Assembly (NCBI GenBank): GCA_019348335.1
Contig: JAHWJR010000018.1
Coordinates: 4,780 to 17,899, forward strand
Origin: Actinomycetota bacterium
Lineage (GTDB): Bacteria > Actinomycetota > Acidimicrobiia > Acidimicrobiales > CADCSY01
Direction of reading: 5' to 3'
Length of the DNA stretch: 13,120 bases
Shown in pieces: positions 1 to 6,626 of this stretch. The translations under genes and the position numbers were made by a program. The number at the start of each line of letters is the position of its first letter. The stretch's first letter is position 1. The notes beneath the pieces are model-generated. The model worked only from the letters and a program-made list of their open reading frames with translations. It was not told where the DNA came from and made no database searches.

Positions 1-2
1 TG

Positions 3-440
3 TTGCTGGTCGTCCTGCTCACGCTGGCGGCGCTGGGCCGGTTCGTGGCCCGCTACGCCCGTTGGGCCACCACGCGCTTCGTGGTGACGAGCGAGCGGGT
101 CATCCATCGCCACGGTGTGGTCGCCCGGCGAGCCACGGAGATCCCCCTGGGCCAGGTGCGGGGGGTGTCGTGCCGCCGATCGCTCGCAGGGCGCGTGCTG
201 CGGTGTGGCGAGGTGGTGATCGAGACGGCCGAGGGGAGCGAGCACCGCCTGCAGCGCCTCCCTCGACCCTCGGTGTTCCGTGACGAGCTCCGGGCGGCGG
301 CCGAGGCCCACCGTCGACAGTGGGGCCGAGGCTGGTCCGACGTGGATCAGCTCGAGCGCCTCGACGACCTGTGCCGACGAGGCGTGCTCACCCGAGCCGA
401 GTTCGACCGCAAGAAGGGACAGTTGCTGGAGCGGATGTAG
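3..440 (+). CDS. PH-domain membrane protein with C-terminal SHOCT motif (5' partial)
   Basis: The reading frame is open to the left edge, so this is the C-terminal part of a longer protein. The visible part starts with a hydrophobic stretch (about residues 1–12), probably the end of a membrane hairpin. A bacterial PH-like (bPH2, YdbS-type) domain follows over roughly residues 20–95, with the typical 'TSERVIHRHGVV' and 'IPLGQVRGV' strands. A short SHOCT motif closes the protein at about 115–145 ('LERLDDLCRRGVLTRAEFD'). SHOCT motifs are short helical oligomerisation modules common at the ends of bacterial membrane and PH proteins. The exact job of such proteins is unknown; lipid or envelope association is usually assumed. 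The TAG stop lies 3 bp from the stop of the convergent DUF6458 gene. The family call is solid, the function is not. Confidence 0.8.
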   Translation: MLVVLLTLAALGRFVARYARWATTRFVVTSERVIHRHGVVARRATEIPLGQVRGVSCRRSLAGRVLRCGEVVIETAEGSEHRLQRLPRPSVFRDELRAAAEAHRRQWGRGWSDVDQLERLDDLCRRGVLTRAEFDRKKGQLLERM

Positions 441-443
441 CCG

Positions 444-659
444 CTAGAGGCGCTCCTCGCGCACCACGGTCTCGCCACGGTCGCGGCCGTAGGGAGTGAG
501 GCTGCTGAGGAAGAGCAGCGACACCAGCAGTCCGATGGCGCCGACGATCATGAGGATGACGCCGATGGTGTCGAGGTTGACGCCCTGGACCGACACGTCG
601 ATGGCGAAGGCCAGGATCGCACCCACGGCAAGAAGAAAAACGCTGACTCCGATACCCAT
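444..659 (-). CDS. DUF6458 family small membrane protein
   Basis: A 71-residue protein starts at ATG 659. The frame is open further upstream, but this ATG has a GGAGGT ribosome binding site 9 nt before it, and the sequence from 'MGIGVSVFLLAVGAILAF' matches the normal start of DUF6458 proteins. There are two membrane helices, about residues 5–22 and 30–51, joined by a short loop with Asp and Asn ('VQGVNLD'). A charged, Arg/Glu-rich cytoplasmic tail follows. From memory, DUF6458 is a small actinobacterial inner-membrane family with no known function. It stands alone, convergent with the PH/SHOCT gene and divergent from the MhuD-like gene. Family assignment is from recognition of the sequence, not from a search. 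Confidence 0.82.
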   Translation of the reverse strand: MGIGVSVFLLAVGAILAFAIDVSVQGVNLDTIGVILMIVGAIGLLVSLLFLSSLTPYGRDRGETVVREERL

Positions 660-668
660 GTCTTTTCG

Positions 669-674
669 ACCTCC
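669..674 (-). promoter_or_regulatory. Ribosome binding site of the DUF6458 gene
   Basis: GGAGGT on the minus strand, 9 nt before ATG 659. It fixes the start and rules out the longer open frame that extends upstream to 773. Confidence 0.8.
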
Positions 675-705
675 ACGTCGCTGGTTCTCCGTCCCGCCAC
701 GATGG

Positions 706-711
706 AAGGTA
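706..711 (-). promoter_or_regulatory. Possible -10 box for the DUF6458 gene
   Basis: TACCTT fits TANNNT. It would start a transcript with a leader of about 40 nt that contains the ribosome binding site. A weak TTTCCC lies 17 bp further upstream. The 158-bp gap 660–817 otherwise shows only a 7-bp direct repeat, CCCGACA at 747–753 and 761–767. I see no TANNNT box for the divergent MhuD-like gene. Confidence 0.3.
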
Positions 712-803
712 CCCGTCGCCAGGGCGGTGGGAAACGGATGCCACGGCCCGACACGACCGACCCGACAAGGCATCGGGAGCCGGCGGTTCGCAGACCGGCG
801 TCG

Positions 804-808
804 GGAGG
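804..808 (+). promoter_or_regulatory. Ribosome binding site of the MhuD-like gene
   Basis: GGAGG, 9 nt before GTG 818 and 15 nt before ATG 824. The spacing favours the GTG start. Confidence 0.55.
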
Positions 809-817
809 GGCAAGCTC

Positions 818-1138
818 GTGCTCATGTCCGTGGTCAAGATCAACGCCATCACCGTTCCGTCCGAGCAGGGCGACGAGCTCGCCCGGCGCTTCGCCGCCCG
901 TGCGGGGGAGGTCGACCGCCAGGACGGGTTCGAGGGGTTCCAGCTGCTGCGCCCCACCGACGACCGCGAGACCTGGCTGGTGGTCACCCACTGGCGTGAC
1001 GACGAGGCCTTCCAGGCATGGGTGGGATCGGAGGCGTTCCGCAACCAGCACCGGGAGCGGCCGGCGGGTGAGGCGCCGGTGGCCATGACCAGTGAGCTGT
1101 GGTCCTACGAGGTCGTGACCGACCGGAAGCGCTCCTGA
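818..1138 (+). CDS. mhuD: MhuD/IsdG-type heme-degrading monooxygenase
   Basis: A 106-residue protein with one antibiotic-biosynthesis-monooxygenase (ABM) ferredoxin-like domain. It is strongly similar along its length to mycobacterial MhuD (Rv3592), sharing 'VVKINAI', 'GFQLLRP', 'VVTHW' and 'DEAFQAW'. MhuD opens heme to mycobilin and releases iron in the cytoplasm. The catalytic Asn is N9 (MhuD N7) and the substrate-ruffling Trp is W68 (MhuD W66). The likely heme ligand is H78, ten residues after the Trp as in IsdG; MhuD has nine. This supports heme degradation but leaves the product (mycobilin or staphylobilin type) open. I chose GTG 818 because GGAGG at 804–808 lies 9 nt before it; ATG 824 is the alternative. 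The stop lies inside the next gene's 5' end. Confidence 0.85.
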   Translation: MLMSVVKINAITVPSEQGDELARRFAARAGEVDRQDGFEGFQLLRPTDDRETWLVVTHWRDDEAFQAWVGSEAFRNQHRERPAGEAPVAMTSELWSYEVVTDRKRS

Positions 1139-1503
1139 TCCTGGCCGACCTCCACGCCGGCTGGGCGTGGATCGTCATCGTCGGCAACGGGTTGGCCGGC
1201 CTGTGGGCGCTCGGCGCCCACTGGGTGCCCTCGCTGCGGGCCCGGGCCCTGTGGTGGTTCACGGCGGCGGCCGAGCTCAGCATCTTCGTGCAGGTGGGCC
1301 TGGGCGTGTGGCTGGTCGCCGGCCAGGACCGGGAGATCGACGACCTGCACATGTTCTACGGCTTCATCGCCATCGTCGCCGTCGGGATCATCTACTCGTA
1401 CCGCCAGCAGCTGCAGGGGCGGCGGTACCTGCTCTACGGGTTCGGCGGCCTGTTCCTCATGGGCCTCGGCATCCGGGCGCTGATCATCGACGCCGCGGGA
1501 TGA
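1099..1503 (+). CDS. Four-helix membrane protein of unknown function
   Basis: I do not recognise a named family. From GTG 1099 it encodes 134 residues, but the first 13 or so look non-native. There is no ATG, and the true start may be CTG 1135, which overlaps the upstream TGA and has GGAAG at 1125–1129. Four hydrophobic helices are visible, at about residues 22–43, 52–74, 83–101 and 110–130. Histidines H19, H41 and H84 lie at helix ends ('DLHAGW', 'LGAHWV', 'DLHMFYGF'), and helix 1 carries 'GNGLAGLWALG'. Ligand binding (heme or metal) at these histidines is possible but unproven. The gene is coupled to the heme-degrading enzyme upstream, so a role near heme or redox membrane chemistry is a guess from context. 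Convergent with the Lrp-like gene. Confidence 0.7.
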   Translation: MVLRGRDRPEALLILADLHAGWAWIVIVGNGLAGLWALGAHWVPSLRARALWWFTAAAELSIFVQVGLGVWLVAGQDREIDDLHMFYGFIAIVAVGIIYSYRQQLQGRRYLLYGFGGLFLMGLGIRALIIDAAG

Positions 1504-1516
1504 CCACGGGCGACCT

Positions 1517-1753
1517 CTAGGGGTGGACCACCGTGCAGGTGTGGGTCCGGGTGATGCCGTCGATGGTCTGCACCCGGCTCAGCACCAGCCGGCCGAGGTC
1601 GTCGATCGTCTCGCCCTCGCCGCGGGCGATGATGTCGTAGGCCCCCGTCACCGCCTCGCAGGCCACGACCCCGTCGATGCCGCGCACGTCCTCGGCGACC
1701 CGCATCACCTTGCCGGCTTCGGTCTGGATCAGGATGTAGGCGCTCACGGCCAC
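1517..1753 (-). CDS. Stand-alone Lrp/AsnC ligand-binding (RAM) domain protein
   Basis: A 78-residue protein consisting only of the Lrp/AsnC effector-binding domain (RAM, alpha-beta ferredoxin-like fold). It has the usual first strand 'SAYILIQTEAGK', the ligand-loop motif 'VTGAYDIIARGE' and the ending 'GITRTHTCTVV'. There is no helix-turn-helix, so it cannot bind DNA by itself. Such short homologues are common in actinobacteria and may sense amino acids or pair with full-length Lrp proteins. I chose GTG 1753 because a TACGAT -10 box lies 8 nt before it, as in other genes here. GTG 1747, with GGGGA about 8 nt before it, is the alternative and costs two residues. It is divergent from moxR across a short gap with a palindrome. 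Confidence 0.85.
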   Translation of the reverse strand: MAVSAYILIQTEAGKVMRVAEDVRGIDGVVACEAVTGAYDIIARGEGETIDDLGRLVLSRVQTIDGITRTHTCTVVHP

Positions 1754-1761
1754 GGATCCCC

Positions 1762-1767
1762 ATCGTA
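1762..1767 (-). promoter_or_regulatory. -10 box (leaderless type) for the Lrp-like gene
   Basis: TACGAT on the minus strand, 8 nt before GTG 1753. It matches the TANNNT spacing seen at moxR, rpmB, fakA and rsmD in this window. Confidence 0.5.
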
Positions 1768-1770
1768 GGG

Positions 1771-1791
1771 CGGGACCGACCCTCGGTCCCG
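1771..1791. repeat. Perfect 9-bp inverted repeat, candidate operator
   Basis: CGGGACCGA (1771–1779), loop CCC, TCGGTCCCG (1783–1791). It lies midway between the outward-facing -10 boxes of the Lrp-like gene and moxR, covering the region where both -35 contacts would fall. A further copy of GGGACCG occurs at 1798–1804, just before the moxR -10 box. It could be an operator for a dimeric regulator or an RNA hairpin. There is no T-run, so an intrinsic terminator is unlikely. Confidence 0.5.
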
Positions 1792-1805
1792 TGGCGAGGG
1801 ACCGG

Positions 1806-1811
1806 TAGCGT
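1806..1811 (+). promoter_or_regulatory. -10 box (leaderless type) for moxR
   Basis: TAGCGT, 7 nt before ATG 1819, which would put the transcription start at or next to the A of the ATG. No good -35 is visible. Confidence 0.5.
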
Positions 1812-1818
1812 GACCGGG

Positions 1819-2847
1819 ATGAGCGACGCGGCGTCCTCCGTTCGGGCCGCTCCCGCCAGCGAGGAGGCCGCACTCCTCGAGCGGGTGCTGTTCGAGGCCA
1901 AGAAGGTCATCGTGGGCCAGGACCGGTTGCTCGAGCGGCTGCTGGTGGGCCTGATCGCCCGAGGGCACTGCCTGATCGAAGGCGTGCCCGGGTTGGCCAA
2001 GACCCTCACCGTGGAGACGATGGCCACCACCATCGGGGGGACCTTCGTGCGTCTCCAGTTCACCCCCGACCTGATCCCTTCCGACATCGTGGGCACCCGC
2101 ATCTACCGGGCCGGTTCCGAGCGCTTCGACGTGGAGCTGGGCCCGGTGTTCGCAAACTTCGTGCTGGCCGACGAGATCAACCGGGCTCCGGCCAAGGTGC
2201 AGTCGGCCCTGCTCGAGGTCATGGCCGAGCGGCACGTGAGCATCGGCGGCGTCACCCACCCGGTGCCGCTGCCCTTCCTCGTGCTGGCCACCCAGAACCC
2301 CATCGAGAGCGAGGGCGTGTACCCGCTGCCCGAGGCCCAGCGCGACCGGTTCCTGATGAAGCTGCTGGTGGGCTACCCCAACCAGGGCGAGGAGATGGAG
2401 GTGGTCAGGCGCATGGGGGTGCACCCGCCCTCGGCCACCCAGGTCGTCACCGTCGGCGACCTCGTCCGCCTCCAGGAGGCAGCCGACGCCGTGTTCGTCG
2501 ACGCCGGCGTGGCCGACTACGCCGTCCGCCTGGTGCTCGCCACCCGCTCGCCCGCCGAGCACGGGTTGGACGAGCTCGCCCCCTACATCGCCTACGGCGC
2601 CAGCCCCCGGGGCAGCCTCGGCCTGGTCGCCGCCGGCCGGGCCCTCGCCCTGCTGCGCGGTCGCGACTACCTGGTGCCCCAGGACGTGTTCGACGTGGCC
2701 TTCGATGTGCTGCGCCACCGGCTGGTGCTGTCCTACGAGGCCCTGGCCGAGGGGGTGGACGCCGACGCCGTGCTGGCCCGGCTCCTGTCGGTGGTGACCG
2801 CCCCCGCCATCGAGTCCCGGCGGTCCGACGCCGGCAACTCCTCGTGA
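1819..2847 (+). CDS. moxR: MoxR family AAA+ ATPase
   Basis: A 342-residue MoxR-type AAA+ ATPase; these act as chaperone-like machines that mature or insert cofactors into partner complexes. Visible motifs are Walker A 'GVPGLAKT' (55–62), Walker B 'LADEINR' (116–122), sensor 1 'ATQNP' (157–161), an arginine-rich 'LPEAQRDRF' (170–178) and a sensor 2-like 'GASPRGS' in the C-terminal lid. All catalytic residues are present and the length is normal. The ATG at 1819 follows a TAGCGT box by 7 nt. GTG 1810, with GAGGG 9 nt upstream, is the other possible start and adds three residues. The stop overlaps the DUF58 start (GTGA), so the two are translationally coupled. The same three-gene order is found in mycobacteria (Rv1479–Rv1481). 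The substrate is unknown. Confidence 0.93.
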   Translation: MSDAASSVRAAPASEEAALLERVLFEAKKVIVGQDRLLERLLVGLIARGHCLIEGVPGLAKTLTVETMATTIGGTFVRLQFTPDLIPSDIVGTRIYRAGSERFDVELGPVFANFVLADEINRAPAKVQSALLEVMAERHVSIGGVTHPVPLPFLVLATQNPIESEGVYPLPEAQRDRFLMKLLVGYPNQGEEMEVVRRMGVHPPSATQVVTVGDLVRLQEAADAVFVDAGVADYAVRLVLATRSPAEHGLDELAPYIAYGASPRGSLGLVAAGRALALLRGRDYLVPQDVFDVAFDVLRHRLVLSYEALAEGVDADAVLARLLSVVTAPAIESRRSDAGNSS

Positions 2848-3782
2848 CCGAGACGGGGCGGCCGGCGACCGATCAGCTGCTGCGCCGGCTGGAGCTGGCC
2901 GTGACCCGGCGCCTCGACGGGCTCCTTCAGGGCGACTACCAGGGGCTGCTCCCGGGGCCGGGGACCGAGCCGGGCGAGGCCCGGGCCTACCAGCCGGGCG
3001 ACGACGTTCGTCTGATGGACTGGAACGTCACCGCTCGTACCGGCCAGCCCCACGTGCGCATGCCGGTGGCCGACCGGGAGCTGGAGGTGTGGGTGGTGGC
3101 CGACCTGTCCGCCAGCCTCGACTTCGGTACCGCCGCCCGGGAGAAGCGGGACGTGGCGGTGGCGGCGGTGGCGGCGGTGGGGCACCTCACGGCGAGGGTG
3201 GGCAACCGTATCGGCGCCTTGCTGGTCCAGGCCGGCGCCACCTCGTCGATCCCCGCCCGGCCGGGCCGCGACCACCTGCTGTCCCTGCTGCACCGGGTGG
3301 CCGTGGCCCCCCGGGGCGACGGAGGAGGACCGACCGACCTGGGCGCCGCCCTGGTGACGGCCGCCCGGCTCGCCCGCCGGCGGGGCATGGTGGTCGTGGT
3401 CAGCGACTTCCTCGGGACGCCGGGATGGGACCGGCCCCTGCGGGCCCTCGCCGCCCGCCACGAGGTCCTCGCCGTGGAGGTGGTCGATCCTCGCGAGCTG
3501 GAGCTGCCCGACGTCGGCCTGCTCACGCTGGTCGACCCCGAGACCGGCCGACGGCTGGAGGTGCAGACCAGTGACCGGCGCCTGCGGGAGCGCTACGCCG
3601 AAGCCGCCGCCGGCCAGCGTCAGGCCACCCGGGCCACGCTCCTCGCCGCCGGGGCCGACCACCTCGTGCTGCGCACCGACCGAGACTGGCTGTTCGACCT
3701 CGTCGCCCACGTCGACCGCCGGCGTCGGCTGCGGGCCCGCCCCCCGGCACCACCCGCCGCTCCCGTTCCCGTCGCCAGGTGA
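2844..3782 (+). CDS. DUF58 family protein (MoxR partner)
   Basis: A 312-residue DUF58 protein, the usual second gene of MoxR operons (Rv1480 equivalent). The signature 'YQPGDDVRLMDW' is at 49–60, followed by 'NVTAR'. A VWA-like fold comes next, with an intact metal-binding DxSxS motif (D87, S89, S91) and a later 'VVVVSDFLG' strand. No membrane helix is seen, unlike some longer DUF58 proteins, so it is probably cytosolic or peripheral. The tail from about 290 is rich in Arg, Pro and Ala and looks disordered. It starts at GTG 2844 inside the moxR stop and ends inside the start of the VWA gene, so both junctions are GTGA overlaps. It presumably links the ATPase to the VWA membrane protein, but no biochemical role is established for the family. 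Confidence 0.9.
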   Translation: MTETGRPATDQLLRRLELAVTRRLDGLLQGDYQGLLPGPGTEPGEARAYQPGDDVRLMDWNVTARTGQPHVRMPVADRELEVWVVADLSASLDFGTAAREKRDVAVAAVAAVGHLTARVGNRIGALLVQAGATSSIPARPGRDHLLSLLHRVAVAPRGDGGGPTDLGAALVTAARLARRRGMVVVVSDFLGTPGWDRPLRALAARHEVLAVEVVDPRELELPDVGLLTLVDPETGRRLEVQTSDRRLRERYAEAAAGQRQATRATLLAAGADHLVLRTDRDWLFDLVAHVDRRRRLRARPPAPPAAPVPVAR

Positions 3783-4729
3783 GCTTCCTCGCCGGCCACC
3801 GGCTGCTGCTCCTGGCGGTGGTGGCCGCCCTGGGGGCGGCCTACGTGGTCCTCCAGGTGCGAGGCCGGCGCCGGTACGCGGTGCGCTTCACCAACCTGGC
3901 CCTGCTCGAGTCGGTGGCCCCCGAGCGGCCCGGGTGGCGCCGGCACGTGCCCGCCGCCCTGCTGCTCGCCGCCCTGGCGGGCATGGTGGTGTCGCTGGCC
4001 CGCCCGGTCCGCGACGAGCTGGTGCCCAAGGAGCGGGCGACGGTGGTCATGGCCATCGACGTCTCCGTCTCGATGCAGGCGACCGACGTGGACCCGTCGA
4101 GGTTCGCCGCCGCCAAGGAGGCGGCGGTGTCGTTCGCCGAGCGCCTTCCCCAGCCCATCAACCTCGGGCTGGTCGCCTTCGCCGGCACCGCCCGGGTGCT
4201 GGTACCGCCCACCACCGACCGCTCCCAGGTGACCCGGGCCATCGAGGCACTGGAGATGGCCGAGTCGACCGCCATCGGTGACGCGGTGGTGGCGTCGCTC
4301 GACGCGGTGCGCACCGTGCCCGGTGGCGGCGACGGCGAGCCCGTCCCCGCCCACATCCTGCTCCTGTCCGACGGGGAGACCCAGGTCGGCATCCCCAACG
4401 AGGTGGCGGCCGAGCGCGCCCGCCAGCAGGAGGTGCCGGTCACGACGATCGCCTTCGGCACGCGGGAGGGGACCATCACCTACCGGGGCCAGGTGGTGCC
4501 GGTGGGGGTCAACCACGCCGAGCTGCGGGCGTTGGCGGAGGCCACCGGGGGCTCCGCCTTCGAGGCGGCCACGGGCGAGCAGCTGGAGGCGGTCTATCAG
4601 GACATCGGGAGCTCCATCGGCTTCGAGGTCGAGCAGCGGGAGATCGGGGGCTGGTTCGTGGGCCTGGCCTTCGTCCTGGCCGTGCTGGCGGCGCTGGCCT
4701 CGTTGGTGTGGTTCTCCCGACTCCCTTGA
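3779..4729 (+). CDS. BatA-like VWA-domain membrane protein
   Basis: A 316-residue protein of the BatA/Rv1481 type. An N-terminal membrane helix (about 9–25) is followed by a short Arg-rich loop ('RGRRRYAVRFTN') and a second helix (about 57–74). A von Willebrand A domain spans about 87–275, and a C-terminal helix lies at about 289–312. The MIDAS metal site is complete: D94, S96 and S98 in 'DVSVSM', T164 in 'STAIGDA', and D198 in 'LLLSDGE'. Such domains bind a protein partner through a divalent metal. In the BatA topology the domain is usually placed on the outer face, but the sequence does not prove this. The start is GTG 3779, overlapping the DUF58 stop. It is the last gene of the operon; pckG converges 27 bp further on, with no convincing terminator between them. 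Confidence 0.9.
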   Translation: MSFLAGHRLLLLAVVAALGAAYVVLQVRGRRRYAVRFTNLALLESVAPERPGWRRHVPAALLLAALAGMVVSLARPVRDELVPKERATVVMAIDVSVSMQATDVDPSRFAAAKEAAVSFAERLPQPINLGLVAFAGTARVLVPPTTDRSQVTRAIEALEMAESTAIGDAVVASLDAVRTVPGGGDGEPVPAHILLLSDGETQVGIPNEVAAERARQQEVPVTTIAFGTREGTITYRGQVVPVGVNHAELRALAEATGGSAFEAATGEQLEAVYQDIGSSIGFEVEQREIGGWFVGLAFVLAVLAALASLVWFSRLP

Positions 4730-4756
4730 CGGCCGAGGCGAACGGCGAGCGCCGCG

Positions 4757-6571
4757 TCAGTCGGCGAGGCGCCGCTCCAGGTCGGCGAGCTCGTCACGCA
4801 GCGCCGGCGGCAGCCGGTCGCCGACCTCGGCGAAGTGGCGCTCGATGAGACCCAGCTCGTGACGCCACTCGTCGGCGTCGACCTTCAGCAACGCCGCCAT
4901 GTCGTCGTCGCTCACGTCGAGACCGGAGACGTCGAGGGCTCCGGGAGCGGGCACGTTCCCGATCGGCGTCTCCACCGCCTCCCCCTCACCGGCGAGCCTC
5001 TCCAGCACCCAGGCCAGGACGCGGGCGTTGTCGCCGAAGCCGGGCCAGAGATACCGACCGTCGTCGCCCCGCCGGAACCAGTTGACCCAGAACAGCCGGG
5101 GCAGCGTGGTGTCCTCGCCCCGGACGCCGACGTCGAGCCAGTGGGCGAAGTAGTCGCCGACGTGGTACCCGGCGAAGGGCCGCATGGCGAAGGGGTCGAA
5201 GCGGACCCGTCCCAGCTTCCCCTCGGCCGCCGCCGTGCTCTCCGAGCTCATCAGTGACCCCAGGAAGACCCCGTGCTCCCAGGAACGGGCCTCGGTGACG
5301 AGGGGCACGGTCGTGGCCCGCCGGCCGCCGAAGAGGATGGCGGAGATGGGCACCCCCCGGGGGTCCTGCCACTCGGGGGCGATGGAGGGGCACTGGTCCG
5401 CCGGGGCGGTGAAGCGGGCGTTGGGATGGGCGGCGGGGGTGGGCGACGCCGGCGTCCACGGGTCGCCTCTCCAGTCGGTGAGCGCCGCCGGCGGATCGTC
5501 GCTCAGGCCCTCCCACCACACGTCGTGGTCCGGGGTCTGGGCACAGTTGGTGAACAGGCAGTTGGCGGCGAGCGTGGCCACGGCGTTGGGGTTGGTCCGC
5601 TCCGAGGTGCCGGGGGCCACGCCGAAGTAGCCGGCCTCGGGGTTGATGGCCCAGAGCCGGCCGTCGTCGCCGAAGCGCATCCAGCAGATGTCGTCACCCA
5701 CCGTCTCGACCGCCCACCCCGGCAGGGAGGGGACCATCATGGCCATGTTGGTCTTGCCGCAGGCGGAGGGGAAGGCGGCGGCGACGTAGCGCTTCTCCCC
5801 ACCGGGCGGGGTGACGCCGATGATCAACATGTGCTCGGCCAGCCACCCCTCGTCCCGCCCCATGGTCGAGGCGATGCGCAGGGCGAAGCACTTCTTGGCG
5901 AGCAGGGCGTTGCCCCCGTAGCCGGAGCCGTAGGACCAGATCTCACGGCCTTCCGGGAAGTGCACGATGTAGCGGTTGTCGGGGTCGCACGGCCAGGCCA
6001 CGTCGGCCTGTCCGGGCTCGAGCGGCGCACCGACGCTGTGCAGGCAGGGCACGAAGGCGCCGGAGTCGCCGAGCTGGTCGAGCACGGCGGTGCCCATGCG
6101 GGTCATGATCCGCATGTTGGCGGCCACGTAGGCCGAGTCGGTGATCTCCACGCCGATGTGGGCCAGGGGGGAGCCCAGTGGGCCCATGGAGAAGGGCACC
6201 ACGTACATGGTGCGCCCCCGCATGGAACCCTCGAACAGCGTGGTGAGCGTCGACCGCATCTCCACCGGGTCGGCCCAGTTGTTGGTCGGGCCGGCGTCCT
6301 GCTCGTGCGTCGAGCAGATGAACGTCCGGTCCTCGACGCGGGCGACGTCGGCGGGGTCGGAGCGGGCCAGGAAGCTGTTGGGCCGCAAGGTGTCGTCCAG
6401 CTCGACGAGGGTCCCCGACTCGACCAGCCGCCGGATGAGCCGCTGGTACTCCTCGTCGGAGCCGTCGCACCACTCGACGGCGTCGGGCCGGCACAGCCGG
6501 GCGGTGCGTTCGACCCAGTCGAGCAGTCGGGCGTGGGTGGTGCCGTCGGTGTGGGGGGTGGCGGTGGTCAC
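4757..6571 (-). CDS. pckG: Phosphoenolpyruvate carboxykinase (GTP)
   Basis: A 604-residue GTP-type PEP carboxykinase (EC 4.1.1.32), which interconverts oxaloacetate + GTP and PEP + GDP + CO2 in gluconeogenesis and anaplerosis. The length is normal and the active site is complete. With a constant offset of 17 from the rat cytosolic enzyme, R70, Y218, K227, H247, C271 and D294 match the PEP/OAA-binding Arg and Tyr, the Mn ligands (Lys, His, Asp) and the mobile P-loop Cys. The P-loop is 'SACGKTN' (269–275) and kinase-2 is 'VGDDICWM' (291–298). The start is GTG 6571, with the purine-rich GGAGGAGGAG a few bases upstream. It lies 55 bp after the cold-shock-like gene and may be cotranscribed from rpmB, or may have its own promoter that I could not identify. 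It is convergent with the VWA gene. Confidence 0.97.
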   Translation of the reverse strand: MTTATPHTDGTTHARLLDWVERTARLCRPDAVEWCDGSDEEYQRLIRRLVESGTLVELDDTLRPNSFLARSDPADVARVEDRTFICSTHEQDAGPTNNWADPVEMRSTLTTLFEGSMRGRTMYVVPFSMGPLGSPLAHIGVEITDSAYVAANMRIMTRMGTAVLDQLGDSGAFVPCLHSVGAPLEPGQADVAWPCDPDNRYIVHFPEGREIWSYGSGYGGNALLAKKCFALRIASTMGRDEGWLAEHMLIIGVTPPGGEKRYVAAAFPSACGKTNMAMMVPSLPGWAVETVGDDICWMRFGDDGRLWAINPEAGYFGVAPGTSERTNPNAVATLAANCLFTNCAQTPDHDVWWEGLSDDPPAALTDWRGDPWTPASPTPAAHPNARFTAPADQCPSIAPEWQDPRGVPISAILFGGRRATTVPLVTEARSWEHGVFLGSLMSSESTAAAEGKLGRVRFDPFAMRPFAGYHVGDYFAHWLDVGVRGEDTTLPRLFWVNWFRRGDDGRYLWPGFGDNARVLAWVLERLAGEGEAVETPIGNVPAPGALDVSGLDVSDDDMAALLKVDADEWRHELGLIERHFAEVGDRLPPALRDELADLERRLAD

Positions 6572-6576
6572 GGCGA

Positions 6577-6586
6577 CTCCTCCTCC
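6577..6586 (-). promoter_or_regulatory. Strong ribosome binding site of pckG
   Basis: GGAGGAGGAG on the minus strand ends 5 nt before GTG 6571. It gives two overlapping Shine-Dalgarno registers and supports the GTG start. Confidence 0.8.
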
Positions 6587-6626
6587 AAGGATGAGTGAGC
6601 CCCCCCGCCGGGGCGACGGTGCAACC

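Noticed and set aside
747..767. A direct repeat CCCGACA before the MhuD-like gene as a regulator site
   Set aside because: There are only two 7-bp copies in a CGAC-rich stretch, with no promoter element to relate them to.
1744..3710. Two long minus-strand open frames opposite moxR and the DUF58 gene
   Set aside because: Both are antisense to well-supported coding genes and have shadow-type composition.
4743..4754. A small hairpin between the convergent VWA and pckG genes
   Set aside because: The stem is only 4 bp with no T-run, too weak to call a terminator.
5273..6598. A 441-codon plus-strand open frame opposite pckG
   Set aside because: It mirrors pckG in another frame, is rich in Gly/Val/His/Arg repeats, and has no domain or ribosome binding site.
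6599..6614. A GC-rich hairpin (GCCCC/GGGGC) between the cold-shock-like gene and pckG as a terminator
   Set aside because: The C-run allows several weak pairings and there is no following T-run on the minus strand. Chance is likely at this GC content.
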